From: Heterocephalus glaber
Lineage: Eukaryota > Chordata > Mammalia > Rodentia > Bathyergidae
DNA length: 64,000 bases
NCBI RefSeq assembly: GCF_000247695.1
Contig: NW_004624800.1
Span: forward strand, 8,383,289 to 8,447,288
Direction of reading: 5' to 3'
The notes beneath the pieces are model-generated. The model was not told the DNA's origin, ran no database searches, and saw only the letters and a program-made list of their open reading frames with translations. Shown piece after piece: positions 1 through 12,995 of the stretch (the stretch's first letter is position 1; each line of letters starts with the position of its first letter). Position numbers and translations under genes: made by a program.

Positions 1-131
1 GAAGGGAGGGCTAGGAATGGGGGAAAAATAAGAATCAAGATGCATTATGTAAAGGTACAATTCCCAATGAGAAATGTTATTGTGTTGTATACCTACAATG
101 TACCAATAAAATAATTTAATAAAGTGAAAAA
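1..131 (+). repeat. Interspersed repeat 3' end, probably LINE-1 3' UTR
   Basis: The segment ends in ATGTACCAATAAAATAATTT followed by a short A run near 128-137. It closely resembles a second copy at about 12040-12235: both share a purine-rich stretch, GGGGAAAAATAAGAA, a 'caagatncatnatgta' motif and the terminal ATGTACCAATAAAA. The shared A-rich end and the polyadenylation-like AATAAA suggest a lineage-specific L1 3' end, but the family is inferred. Confidence 0.5.
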
Positions 132-1240
132 AAAAAGGGGTGAAATCACATAGAGAAGTGGAGTATCAGAAAAGACGATCTCACCAGCCCCTTGTTGTAT
201 ACTTTCTCCTAAAGAGGAAGACCTAAAGAAAACACTTTGCACACTCATGGATGCTAGCTATAGCTTTTTTTCTGTTCCAAAATTCTGTTTCTTTTTACCC
301 TGAATGTAATTAAAATTTCCTATCATCTGAATCTAATATTGATAATTAACTATTCGGGCCATTTAGATAATGACGCATGGGCTTCCGCCAGATTCTCACA
401 TAGAAATATGATACACTTGTTTTGTAGCTGACACAAATGTTAGGGTGAAGTTACAGTGAAGTGAGGTACAAGATTTGTCAAATATTTAGGAAAATTGACC
501 TTGCAGTTTGTAAAAAAAAACAAAACAATAAAAAAGATAAGAAGAGGAAGAATACACAACAGTGTATCCTGGGAGAACTCTTTGTCAATATTTTCCTGAC
601 TGCAGTAGAGAAGAATCTACAGTTTTTATTTTGTAGCGTGCACATTCCATAAAGAAAGCAAAAGTGAAGTAAGAAGCAGGAGTCTGGGAATTTGCAAAGC
701 ATGAAGATTTGGAGGGGAAAAGAGGGAGCCATACAACATAGAGCAAAACGATAAAGCAATACAAACTCTCAATAGACCAAAAAGGGACCTCAGGAATCAG
801 CATGTCTGAACTTGTTAACACGTTATTTACTCGAGAAAGAAGTACGTTCACAGGGTGCTCATCGTTTGGAGCATAGCAGCCGAACACCCTCAGATTAGGG
901 TTTGCAGCTCTGACCCTATTGACATTTGGTGCTAAAATAATTCCTCAGCAAGGAGATGGGAGTTCATGCCCTGTGACTGGTGTACTGTTTAGCAAGATAT
1001 TTGCTCTGTACCCACTTGATGCCGGTAGCAGCCTGTCATCCATCTCCACCTCTCCACTCAGCTGTGACAACCAAAGACATCCCAAGATCTTGCCCCAAAT
1101 ACTAGGGAATTCCCAATCATCCCAATGTGTTAGCAGATCTGGCCTTCAAGATTTTTTCTCTCCACTTTGCTTTATTACTTAGTGACATGGTTAAATTAAG
1201 AATAAAAAGGGTAACTAGAAATTGTTTTTGTTCTTGATGT

Positions 1241-1336
1241 TTTTGTTTTTTGATTTTTTGGTACCAGGGATCAAACTTGGGACCTTGCGCTTGTGAGGCA
1301 GGCAGCAGAACCACTGAGCTAAATCCCCCGGCCCCT
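1241..1336 (-). repeat. ID-type SINE, antisense
   Basis: Antisense copy. It shows a T-rich tail, then GGTACCAGGGATCAAACTTG, and the complement of the tRNA-like A box (CCACTGAGCTAAATCCCCC). Imperfect target duplication: GTTCTTGATGTT upstream, GTTGTTGATGTT downstream. Confidence 0.85.
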
Positions 1337-1479
1337 GTTGTTGATGTTGTTATTGTTCACATAATAAATGTTTGACAAAAGGGAATGAAAGGAACCACTC
1401 TTTATACAAGTTCTAGATGGGCTATTATTCTTACTTGTTTAATGTCATATCATCTTACTGATTCGATCTTTTGTATTCT

Positions 1480-1574
1480 CAAATTTTTTTCTTTTTTGGT
1501 ACTGGGGAATCGAACTTGGGACTTGACACTTTTGAGACAGGTGCCAGAACCACTGAGCTAAATCCCCAGCTTGT
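1480..1574 (-). repeat. ID-type SINE, antisense, perfect target duplication
   Basis: The element has a T-rich tail, GGTACTGGGGAATCGAACTTG and ends CCACTGAGCTAAATCCCCAGC. It is flanked by an identical 13-bp direct repeat, TCTTTTGTATTCT, at 1467-1479 and 1575-1587. Confidence 0.88.
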
Positions 1575-4104
1575 TCTTTTGTATTCTAAATTATTCAAAT
1601 GTGGCAGATGGAGACATCTGAGCACTCAATTAGAAAGAATTATTGAATGTTCAGGTTTTTGCTTCATTAGAGATTAAAGGTTTATCTTTTTACATAGCAC
1701 ACACACACCCACACACCTGCATGCACTCACATGGTGTCTATCAGTTACATAGCATTGCTGGGACCCCCACATTCTCAGTGTTAGCACCCTCATTGTTCAG
1801 TGTTTTCAACAGGAGGCCACTGCCTGTTCTGGGTAATAAGTTGCATTGTTTATTACAAAACTGCTACAAGCAGAAAACAATAGAGAGCCCCTCCTTTTCC
1901 TTTTAGTTTCCTAAGGTAAATATTTCTTGGCATCTATACAGCTATTTATTCCCCTCATCAAGCAATTTAAGAACAACCCATTTGCTACATATGGTGATGG
2001 CACTGATTATCTGGCATGAAATAGGAGCCAGTAGCTTTTTGGGTAGAAAAGGTTGGAAGCTCACCTGCTAATGGATATACATATTCAACCCAGATTTTAC
2101 ATTTCCTTAAACTGCATAGCATCATAAAGACTGTGGGAAACGTAGAGGAATTATTAGCACTGTTTTCCCCACCGCCATTGAATACAGGTGCAGGAATGCA
2201 GGAAATGCACGTGCACAGTCACATGTGAGCCCTGGATAAGGGTTCTGGTGTCAAGGTGGACAGGGTGAGGATTACCCCTCACTGGGCACTCATAGATTTT
2301 CCTATAGTGTTGCTTTGAAGTTTGTTTTACTTTTTAGTTATCTAAATAATAATGCTATTGTCTGAAAGAAGTCAGTGACAGCATGATTTGATCACCCAGA
2401 AGTAACATTTCCTTTGACAAGGCAAGTCACACCAGGCTCTCATCACAAATGGAAAGTGTCTGTGTTAACCAACTGTACAGCAGACTAGAAATCAGAAGCT
2501 TGCTGGGAAGGTAAGGAAAACTTTGGTTCTTTTGTTTTTCCCTGGAGTTATATCATGTCAAATGCCTTCCCATGCCTGAAGAAAAGCTAAATTAATTTTA
2601 ATCATGTACCTTTTCTTTTTGTATTCTGTGTGAAAAAATAAATACAAAGGAAATGTGATTAATTCCAAGGTTTTACTTCATGTTATGCTCCTGAGAATAC
2701 ATTTGTTGGGAAATGTATATATGCTTTTATTTTAGTCATAAAATAGTTTACCCAGTACAGCTCTAGGCTTTATTATCTTTAAAAACAACTCTTCTTACTA
2801 TAAAAGTATGAAATCAAAATTCAGGTCCTGACCAATTTCACCCACATTAGTCTCCCACAGTTAAGCAATTATTTTCTCTGAGGTACTAGCTCATTCCTTT
2901 CACAAGGAATTTGGTTCCAATAAATTGATGAAGACTACAGAAGTATGAAGTTACAACTTTCTGACAACTTGGTATCAGTTCATTTAAAAGTCATTGAACG
3001 GGATATTTGGAAAGAAACCTCTTGTAAGAGATCATTCCAGGCTCAGAAGTAGACAAGCCACAGAAGAACAGGCTTGTTGTCCCTAAAACTTCAGGAGATT
3101 GAACACTTTCAAACAGCATAGTTAAATGCCTGAGCAATATAACAGATAAAACAAGTGAAAACTAAAAAAGTCAGACAAAATCAGTAAGAATGACTGAAAT
3201 GTTTAAGAAGATTTGGAATTTTACCATGGCATGATGGTTCAGGCTTTTATAAAAGACATGAGATTTGATCTTCAAAGTGTTCGGGTTTCTGGAAAATTTT
3301 TGAACAAGAACATGACCCACCAGAAGCAGTCATTTTGAAATTTTAATTAGGTGGGAATGTCTTGTGTACAGAGGCAGGAGAGAGAGAGAGAAGAGCAATG
3401 GAACTCTGTACAGCCCACCCATAAAGCCAACCCCCACCCCAAAGCAAAGAGGAAAGTACTGATCACATATTTTCTGACAAGAGTTGTCCCAAGTATTAGA
3501 ATATGGATACAAGTGAAGCATGGTGGTGAAGGAGTGTACAATTTAGGTTGGAGTGAAGAGAAATCATTATTCCTGATAGGATGTGTTACCCTAGAGAATG
3601 ACAGATTATGCCCTGGGGTTTAGAGATGGAAATGATTCCAAAGTAGTCCTTGAAAGATGCCCAGGAGTTTTCCAAGGTGTTGTACACAGGAATGAATTCC
3701 TGGAAGAGAGTGGAAAGTAGTCAGATATATGCCCTAAAGGAGAAAAAAAAAGAGTTCAACATTTCATATAGGCTCAGTTTGTCCATACACTTTGTATGGC
3801 ATCCTAAGAAATTGGGGCGTATCCTTTTATTAATGGAAAAGAACCAAAATATTTTTTCTTGCATTTTAGAAACACAAACTGGAAGTATGTGGGAGAAAAA
3901 TGAGAAACTACATGAGAGGTGGATTCAAGGGCTCCTCTGAGAATCCCAGTGAGAAATAATAAGGGCATCACTACTGCTAGGTGATGAATTGAAGAGATCG
4001 TCCATACACAATGATGCATGATCATGTGCAAATGCAAACCAAAGAGCTGAGTGACTGGGAGAGGCAGGACCAGGCAGCAACCAACAGTGCTAACTTTAGA
4101 TCAA

Positions 4105-4285
4105 ATTTTCTGGTCTCCTTCTCAAGTTCTACAATTTACTAGCTGGAAAACCCAAGGAACCACTCATCTCTATTCCTCCATTTCTTTATCTATAATATGC
4201 AGAGCAGACCAGTGTTTCTTCTGTAGACTAGCTAGGAGAACTACTTGTACACATTGCCTTTATTAAAAGTGATTACAACAGAGGG
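4105..4285 (+). repeat. MIR-type SINE (ancient)
   Basis: The core 'acaatttactagctggaaaa ... aaggaaccactcatctctattcctcc ... tttctttatctataatatg' follows the MIR pattern 'ttactagctgtgtgacc ... aacctctctgtgcctcagtttc ... tcatctgtaaaatg', with many substitutions. Ends are approximate. Confidence 0.6.
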
Positions 4286-4423
4286 AGAACTTTCATTCAG
4301 TAGTAGCCACTGGGCAGTCTGGTGCCGGAGCCCATGCTCATCACTACTAGGCCAAAATAAATAGGTGTATAATTGAAAATAAATATTCTTTATGGCAATA
4401 AAGGTGGTCATAATTATCTTCTC

Positions 4424-4605
4424 AAGCTGGGTGCAGTGGTGCATACCTGCAGTCTCCACACTCTGGGCAACTGAAGCAGAGTGATCATAAGTTTGAGTTC
4501 AGCCTGGGCAATTTAATGACTTAGCAAGACCCTGTCTCAAGATAAAAAATAAAAAGGGCTCAGGATGTACTTCACTGAGAGGTCACACAATGGTCTTATT
4601 ATCTT
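4424..4605 (+). repeat. B1-dID dimeric SINE
   Basis: The left half is B1/7SL-like (GCTGGGTGCAGTGGTGCATA ... AAGACCCTGTCTCAA). An A-rich linker leads to a degraded ID-like right half (CAGGATGTACTTCACTGAGAGG). Such dimers are known from several non-murid rodent groups. Confidence 0.75.
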
Positions 4606-7509
4606 TTCAAGCTATGAAGTTTTAAACTAGGGTAAGGAAATAATGGATGGGTAAAGTACTGAAAAAAACTAGTGGTAATTGTTAAATCATTACATGAGCC
4701 AGGCAAAGATGGAGGACAAAGTCAGATTTTTCTCAAGTTTTTTAACTTGAGTCATTAAAAGAATGATTTTTACCATTGATATCCATGAATTACAGAGAAG
4801 GTTTCTCAATACCACCTAACTTATAAGGTATTAGAGCCCTAAGGAAGATAATTAATGTAAAGGGTTTAACACAGTGATGGGCATAGTATAATCCTTCAAG
4901 TGGATTATCTATTATCGAAGGTATCATCATTGATCTCAGGGTAAGAGACAGAGCTGAAAGACCCTCGAGCTCTTTTTCCTGTAACCAGTAGAGAGCTGGC
5001 TCAGCAGCAAGAGGGATTTGGTAACTGAGAGAACAGCAAGGAGAGATCTGACCTGGAATTGACAGAGACATTGGATTTCAAGTTGGGAGATGGTCACAAT
5101 TCACACCCAGAGAAGCAGGCAAGAGAGAGGTGCAGTCTAGAATTAAGTCAGCAAAGTGAGGGTTAAAAATAAAAGGGCAGGGAATGGGAATGAAGGAGAG
5201 GAAGGATACAGTTATTAGAGAGGTGAGATCTCCAATGTTAAGCAGGGAACAAGAGGAGCGCAATATGTCCAGAACTAGGGAGATCCCAGCAACTGCACAG
5301 AGGTTCCCCAATAGGGATCAATCTCTAAAGGACATGAGACAGGCAGATTGAAAGAGTTCCTAGAAAAAAGAAACATAGGAGGTTTCTAGCATCTTTCAGA
5401 AAAAATAATCAGATGCTATAGCAAGGATCTCGGCAGAATTTTAATGGAAAAATTGGATCATGGGGTGTGAGAGAAAAAAAATAGTAGTTCTAGAGGAAAA
5501 AGTACTCAGAGGTAAAGCAGAAATACAGTTACCATAAGTAGAGTCTGTGCCCAGGTTAAAGAGTCTCAAAGGAAATGTGTCAAAATAAAATAAATCATGA
5601 ATTTGAGTAATGGTTAAAAATGGGACCAGATGTATAATTATGTCCTAATGCAATGTTTGCCAAAGGTATCTACTTTTTTAGCAGCACTGTGTGACTCCTC
5701 TTCAAAATCCTTGCAAAGACTTTTATAAACAAAGGAAAGAGACTAAGAAATATATGTGGCTAGACACCATGTTGAGTATCCCAAGGAATCCTTCTTTCTG
5801 CATATCTTGTCACTTTCAGAAGTTGCCATGTAGTTTCACTAATCTGTATGATTCCCCCACAATGTTCATTTCCACAAGTAACTCTAACCCAGCAACAGAT
5901 AAGCCACTCATCCTACCTTTTGCAAAAATTGCTTAAAACTCATAGAAACGAAGGTAGAGAAGCACAGATGCTACTGTGTCACCAACTAAAAATCTTGGTC
6001 TAGTCATCACCCTAGGACAGCTCTCATCAGGGGGTTAATGAGGCAAAAGGAAAATGGCAGGAGGAGATTCTAATCCAAAGACTGTACTTTGTTTTCTTCC
6101 TGACTCTGAAGGTCAATAACATCTGATTACTTCATATCCCCGGTATATATTTTGTTAAATCTTTGAAAGAAAATTACATACTCAATGGCAAAAACATTCA
6201 AACGCAACTTAGATAGCTTTCTATTATATAAATCCTTATTGCTTAAGTTTGTCAGTTACTCATAGTTCAGTTGGAGCAGTTTCAGCTGTCACACTTTAGT
6301 GAAGCAAAGACAAAGGAGTCTTTTTTGTAAAGCTAATTTGGTTCTGTGACCTTCTTTGTTCTTACTTTGGAAGCACCTTCAACCACATGCGAATATATAC
6401 TAACTGGATTTCTGGGCTATGCCATCTTTCATCATTAATTTTTATTCTTATAGTTTTTAACAATGATATCTGATTTTTTCTCTTTGATTAGTTATATATA
6501 TGATATATTAATTATATATACAATAAACATAGTCTGGTCACTATTGGCAGTTTTTACTTTGATTTCAATAATCAAATTTTGCTAAAATTACACACACAAC
6601 CATGTTTTATTAATCTTTGCAGAAAAAGTCAAAAAATATTTTTAAAGCCCCAGAAGTGTTGTAGAAACTAGAATGGAGATGGTAGCCTGGAGTGTGATTA
6701 TAAATTAAACTGACCCCTTTGCTTTCTAAAGAATGAGTCAATACATAATATCAGAAAACTACCCCCTAGCCTTTGTTCTTTCATCTTGGAATACAATGCC
6801 TCTATTGTGGAAAGGGCACCATTTCCCCAGAAGTATAATTAAAAGTAGGTTTCCTTTCAGCTTGCATGGTGATAGTACAGACACAATGGGAATCCAGGTA
6901 CAATACAGAGTTAGTTGGGTGAAGCAACCCAGGAGCTTTAAAAGAGCATTCATTCAAATGCTTTCTACCTGGTTGCACGTGGCTCTCACAGTTTATTTGT
7001 GAATTTGGGGAAATAAAATCACCAAATATTTGTGGATATGTTGAGGGAAATCTATATTTATATGTTCAGATTCAAGTAAATAATCGAAGCTCTAAATTAA
7101 AGTGAGCACAAGGCTCTATAAATTCACCTTTCTTAAGCTCTATTTTCTCCCTGAGATTCAATACTCATATTTTGTCTTTAGCATCCTAAAATAATGAATT
7201 TGAGTTTTGCTGCAACTTCTTAGTCGTCACAAAGCTCATCAAAATAGAAAAAATCTAAAAGTTTTAAACACTGCTATGTAGAAGTATATTTCATAGATTA
7301 TTTTGGAAATAAAGAGATTTGACACAATGAATTAAATATGTTGTTCTGTGATAGCTCCCAAGAGTTTCCAGGAAAATGTTTTCATATATGTATACGTTTA
7401 CCTACATAACTAGCTATCTATGTATCTACGCTGAAAAATAGTTTTAAAATTACACAAAGAAATGTCATTCAAATTAGTTATCTATATAATTAAATGAGAA
7501 GTTATAGAT

Positions 7510-7901
7510 TGTTATGGCTTGTATCTAGATGGTTCCAAAGCCTCATGCAGTCATAGCTGGGCTTCATGGAGGTTGCTGGATCTAGGATGTGCGATGCTGG
7601 GATTCATTCATGGTGCGATGCTAGGATTAAGGCTGCTCCACCCTGGGTGTGAGGGTGGGTAGCCTGGATAGGGTATAAAGGACAGAAAGAAGGTTGCTTA
7701 TTGCTGCTTGTCACTTGCTGCCTGCCTTGCTTTGCTGTGGACTGTTTCTCCTCTGTGATGCCTCTCTGCTATGCCACCCTGCCTTGGAGCCAGCCAACTA
7801 TGAACTGAAACCTCTACAAACTGTGAGCTAAATACACGTTTCCTCCTTTAACTCTGGGCGTTGGGTATTTTGTCTCAGCAGCGAGAAAAGGGACTAAGAC
7901 A
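7510..7901 (+). mobile_element. Solo LTR, MaLR-like
   Basis: The segment begins TGTTATGG and ends GGGACTAAGACA, the ends typical of MaLR LTRs. Inside are a TATA-like GGGTATAAAGG (about 7670), the stretch GGAGCCAGCCAACTATGAAC and 'aactgtgagctaaatacacg', all familiar from MaLR LTRs. Short flanks TAGAT/CAGAT may be an eroded 5-bp target duplication. No internal region adjoins it. Confidence 0.65.
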
Positions 7902-8142
7902 CAGATACAACACCAACATTTTTGCATCCATGTAAAATGCTCTGTTTGCTATGTAAATTCCATTAAGGAGTTAAGTTGGAACTTAATATTTAAAAAAAAA
8001 TTCTTAAAAATTGACCATATATGCTTTAATTAAGTGGGAAAGTTACAATTTTTTAAATGATATAACTTTGTAATATCCTTTCATAATATCATTGTTATAA
8101 TGTTCAGGCACATAATTTTGTTCCCAATTATTTTATATTCGC

Positions 8143-8200
8143 TTTTTTTTTTTGGTACCGGGGATGGAACTCGGGACCCTACACTTGGGAGGCAGGTGGT
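8143..8200 (-). repeat. ID-type SINE, antisense, truncated
   Basis: Only the 3' half of the element remains: a T run, GGTACCGGGGATGGAACTCG and 'ggcaggtgg'. The A-box end is missing. Confidence 0.75.
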
Positions 8201-10926
8201 ATAGTCTCTTTTAACAACGCCATAATTGATAATTTCTGTAAAAATATAGGTGCTAAGAAAAATGTATTAAGATTAGGAAATTAGCTGTTGACCTCCTATT
8301 ATAGGTAATTATCTTAACATTATTCAGATTTAATTTTGTTCTGATCTAGGTATTTATAAACAATATATATAAAAATAATATCGGGGTCCTATTCTTCTCA
8401 CACATTTTTGTAAACATTTTATGCACAATATTTTATTTTTGCATGACATGAGATTTTACTTGAAAAACATGATATATACTGAAAAAATAATATTCCACAT
8501 CAGAATACATTCTTTAAAATCACTTATCCTTTTTCAGTTAGTTTTATTATTATATATATGCTTGGATAAATATCTCTGTACTTCATTTTCAAGAATCGAA
8601 ATCACTTAAGTTTAATAGATAAAAAGGAGTATTTAAGTGTTGTAATAATTATGGCCTAAGTTTAAAATTAGGACCATAATATGCTTATAATTCTTTGATC
8701 ATTTTGCTATAAAGCATTTGAATATAAATCACTTGAAGTGTGTGAAGTATTGCATAATATACATTACCTCATTTTTGAGTTATGAAAAAATATTTAAAGA
8801 ATCTTAAAATAATTAGAAATCATAAAACTGGAAGTAATTTCCCAGTAATCAAAACAAAAAAATTGTATTTTAAAGGAAATTTTTTTTGATACTATGAAAA
8901 AAGATACTTCACAATACAAGTTATCATTGGATATTGGAAACTGGTATGACTTCATTCTTTTAAAGAAACACTAAAGTGCTGACTATTTTTTAAAATGTTC
9001 ACAATCAAGAGGACATCTTATTGCTTAGGGTAGTGGTAAATTCCCAACATGTTACTGTGCCCAGGTGGAACTGGGCTGTGTGTCATTATTCCCAGAATGC
9101 TCCCAGCCATACACAAATCCAAGAAAACATCTCCTCCTTTCCCAACACACTCAAGTGGACCTCAAAGGTTTGCTAAGGAAATTTTACTAAGAAACAAAAG
9201 TAAATAAAATGAGGCCACAAAAGATTTACTTTGAAGATAGAAATATAAACAAAGATGATTTTAGCTGAGTACAGGTTCCGAAGCAGTGTGGATGCTGAAC
9301 ATCATTCTAAAATTCAAGTAGTTTCTACATAAACCAGGGAGGTTCAAATGTTTGAGCTTAGCCTAAGAGTTGATCTAGGAGCTGGACAAATTTAAAATGA
9401 CTTTTCTGAAAGGCTTTGCTTATACATGGAGAGAAATTGAGATTTTTTTTTCCTAATAGGTAAGAGATCTCATGCATGGAAATCATCGACTTTTCATTAT
9501 GCACATGCTGAATCCCATTTTATGACCATAATAATACGAGCACAGCACAACTTACTATTGTTCTGAATATTTGTTTGTATTTGGTAAAATAAAATTGAGA
9601 TATTTTGCAATAAAAATCTCATTTCAAATGATAGGTAAGTTTTTCAATTTTGATTTTGGTTCTACATCAGATAGTAATGTCTTTTAGTAATTTCTAACTA
9701 CCCTCATAATATTACAATAGTCTTCCTAGAAGATATATTAAGTTTTCCAAATGTAGTGATGTTGTAAACAACCTCAAGAATCTAGAAAGTTAAAAAATCT
9801 CAACTCTTCAAATGAGAAGACAAATCTGTAGTACAGTGTTTGCCAAACTGTTTTTGGAGCATGAGATTATCATACTGGATCACGTAGAGGTTTTCAATAA
9901 AAAAGTAAATGGAAAAGAAAATACCAAAATTATCAGAGTGCACTTTAAATAGAAAAATGAATTTTATTTTACAAAATTATGTGTCAGTGGATATTGAGTG
10001 TGACATAAAATATCTTCTACTATGTTTTGATCAAAATCATTTGAAAGTATAGGTCTTAGTCTATCCTCCCCAGGATTATGAATTTGAAAAATAATATAAA
10101 AATTACCTCCCAGAGGGACCAAATATTGGCACTCAGATAATTTTACACTTGTTTTTCTTTTACCACTCATTCCTGAAAGTGTTTAAGTATGCATTCAAAT
10201 GTCAGTAAATACCATCTATGTCTGTATTATATGAATGTTTCTTAAATTTCATGTAGCAACTTGGAAAATGTTTACATGGAAGAATAACTCACTCTGCAAA
10301 CTCAAGCCTACTCAGGATTTGGCTAAATTTTATAAATTGAGTCAATCATCAACGCCTAATGACACTCTTAGAAAGTAAAACCAACTTGGAGGTAAATGGG
10401 CAAGGGGACCACAAGCAATATATTGGATATTCTCTTATTTTAAGATTTATTTTAAATTATTCAGGAGCTGTGTTGTTCAGGACAGATCAAAAAAGGGTTT
10501 TGAATCAATTGAATTGGCTTTGATCCTGTAACACAGAACTAAACTCAAAACGAGTTACAAGTGCATGCTAACATTATCTGAGTTCCTACATTTACCTTCC
10601 AATGTACTGCTTTATGTGTGAACAGCACAATATTATTAGGTATTTTTCTTGTGTAGATTTTCAAAGTTTTTGCAGCAAAGATATTTCCAAAAGGAAACAA
10701 ACTAGACTGCCATTCTTTGATGTTCATGTTGGTAAGAGGACAGGTAGATACAGTATATGTTCATTTCCTTCATCAAAGGAAACTTTAGTACTAGTATTGG
10801 GTTACGTATTTTCTCAGTGCAGCTACTTACACTAAGTTATCTGTGTATTTAATTGAAATTGTTAAAGTACAGATGAAATTATTTTCTATGAACTGCATAT
10901 GTAGTCTTTGAATAAGTACAAGATAC

Positions 10927-11301
10927 TGTTATGGAAATCTCGGAAAGAAATACACAGAGACACAGAATTCGGATAAAATAATAAAATTTCTTCTCGCGAG
11001 CGGACGGGAAAGCCAGAAACTAATCTGGTCAATATCCAGTCCCCCTTTGTTCAGCATTTCCCTTTTTATATCCTTTTTAGCCATTATCTCATCCCTAGTG
11101 GTCTTTGATATGTAAATACAATTCCAAGACAAGTCAAGTCACAGACATAAGATAGGCCATATACATTGTAAATTCACCCTGGCATGGTAACTTTGTTAGG
11201 TCAATGAAGTTACTGGTTAGAGTCAGATAATCCTCACCTTAAACAAGGAGTTACAGGAAAAGCAAATCTTAAAAGAACACATTACTTATTTTGCTTCTAC
11301 A
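10927..11301 (-). mobile_element. Candidate solo LTR, minus orientation
   Basis: On the minus strand the segment starts TGTAGAAGCAAAATAAGT and ends 'gtgtatttctttccgagatt' then TCCATAACA, giving TG...CA ends. A TATA-like TATAAAAAGG (complement at about 11061-11070) lies inside, as expected for U3. The end resembles class II ERV LTRs, but this is by eye. No clear target duplication is visible and no internal region adjoins it. Confidence 0.5.
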
Positions 11302-11608
11302 ACTACCTTAATATTCAATCTATTAAGTTATCTAAAACTTTTCCTTATCAATACAATTTTTAATGAAGGTGTTTCTATTGCACTACTTTTTCTGAAATGT
11401 GAACAATGATAACTAATGAGTCTTTAGTTTTCACTATGTGTACAGCAAAAAAAAGAAAAAGAAAAGAAAAATAAATACTGCATTTGAAACTTAGATATTT
11501 TCATTGGCCTATCAAAGAGTAAGAAATATTTGCATTTTTTATTAGTGTCCTTTACATAGATTCTTAACTATTAACTAGATTTGCAAATTTGCAAATTGGC
11601 TAAGGTAC

Positions 11609-11803
11609 CTTTTTTTTGACAGAACTGATTGAATCCAGGGCCTTTGCACTGAGCTGCATCTGCAGCTCTCTTTAAATTTTTTATTTTAAGACAGGATCTC
11701 CCTAAGTCACTTGTTACACAGGCTGGGCTGGAACCTTCATTCATTCTCCTGCCTCAACATCCCAAGTGCTGGGATTACACATGTGCACTATCATACCCAG
11801 CAA
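11609..11803 (-). repeat. B1-dID dimeric SINE, antisense
   Basis: The order is T run, ID-like part (GATTGAATCCAGGGCCTTTG), T-rich linker, then the antisense B1 half (AGACAGGATCTCCCTAAGTC ... CCCAAGTGCTGGGATTACAC). It faces a plus-strand B1-like copy 87 bp away. Confidence 0.8.
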
Positions 11804-11889
11804 GAATATTTTGTTCAGTATAAGAATATACAGCAGAAAGAAGGTAAAATTCACATTACTTAGTATCTAATTAAGAATTACCATCTGGA

Positions 11890-12022
11890 AACTGGGCATG
11901 GTGACACACTTTTGTAATCTCAGCACTCTGAATGCTGAGGCAGGAGGGTCACAAGTTTGAGTTCAGCATGGGCAATTTTGTTTCATAGCCAGACCCAGCC
12001 TCAAAATAGAAAAATAATAAAG
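11890..12022 (+). repeat. B1-like SINE
   Basis: The segment reads 'actgggcatggtgacacact', then 'ctcagcactctgaatgctga', GGCAGGAGGGTCACAAG and 'ccagacccagcctcaaaata'. No clear ID half follows; it runs into an A/T-rich tail and then the repeat at 12040. Confidence 0.75.
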
Positions 12023-12039
12023 TCTTTGGATTTAGTGCA

Positions 12040-12235
12040 TAGGGAGGGCCTTGGAGAAAAGAGAAAAATGGAAACAAAGTCTATGTAAATAGGGAAGTGT
12101 GGAGGGGGTGGAGGGGACACAGGCAATGGGGAAAAAATAAGAACCAAGATACATCATGTACAGGTTCAAGCACCCAATGATAAATGTAAACATATTGTAT
12201 AACTAAAATGTACCAATAAAAGAATTTGAGCAATA
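12040..12235 (+). repeat. Interspersed repeat 3' end, probably LINE-1 3' UTR (second copy)
   Basis: This copy includes a G/A-rich tract (GGAGGGGGTGGAGGGGACAC), AATGGGGAAAAAATAAGAAC and the end ATGTACCAATAAAAGAATTT. It matches the repeat at 1-131. The 5' limit is uncertain. Confidence 0.5.
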
Positions 12236-12879
12236 TACTCACAAAGAATTGTCACAAATACGATTTCTTTATTCACTGCTTCTTTCTCTTTTTTTAAACA
12301 CAGAGTAAATTAGATAAAAACAGCATGGAGTCCTAAATTAGACTTAATCAAACTAGTAAGTGTTTATTAGTCACTATGTTTAGATTTAATTATTTTAAAT
12401 AGAATAGTTTCTGTTACCTGGAGACCTAACAGCGAGTTGGGTTTGCTCAGAGAATGTCAGGAGGGAGGACTCATACCAACACTTGTATGCACCGAGGTAT
12501 TAGCAAAGAATCTTTCATCTTAACTGTGGGGAGCTTTTCAACTGTGGTAAACATTTTATGTGTATTTATTTTATCTTATTTTGGTCTCTCCAGGTATTTT
12601 CTATTTGCTCTGAATCTCCAGGTGAGCGTATACAGGGAAGAAATAATAAAATATGATTGATCAACCATTTTAATTGAACAGTCAGAGGAAAAGCAAAACA
12701 GCAAAAAGAGAAAGTGAATACCTAGGTGTTTCACAATAGCTTTAGATCTCAAAAATCCAGATACAATCGTGACAGAATTCTTCTCCTGACTTCCTTAAAT
12801 CCTTTTCAGTTAGAGTCCACATGGAAGAACAAAGCTCATTTTATGATAAAATAAGTCATTTAGGAGGGAGATATTCAAT

Positions 12880-12995
12880 GGAGCACTGAACTTGAGCATG
12901 GTTGGAGCTCTTTTTCTAGGCGCTCTTTTACAACCTAGAGACAGAAGAAGAGTGTGTGGCCTCTGCCCTCAAGGAGCTTATAGCTCGAGGGAAAC
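12880..12995 (+). repeat. Ancient interspersed repeat fragment, family unresolved
   Basis: The stretch 'tctaggcgctcttttacaac ... ggcctctgccctcaaggagcttatag' resembles a common mammalian ancient repeat containing 'gtgctaggcgctgggga ... tgccctcaaggagctcacag'. It is too short and diverged to assign to a family. Confidence 0.35.

Noticed and set aside
1471..1677. Frame with GTGESNLGLDTFETGARTTELNPQ-type text, seen in similar form at 61516 and 63100
   Set aside because: The recurring peptide is just the translated antisense ID SINE.
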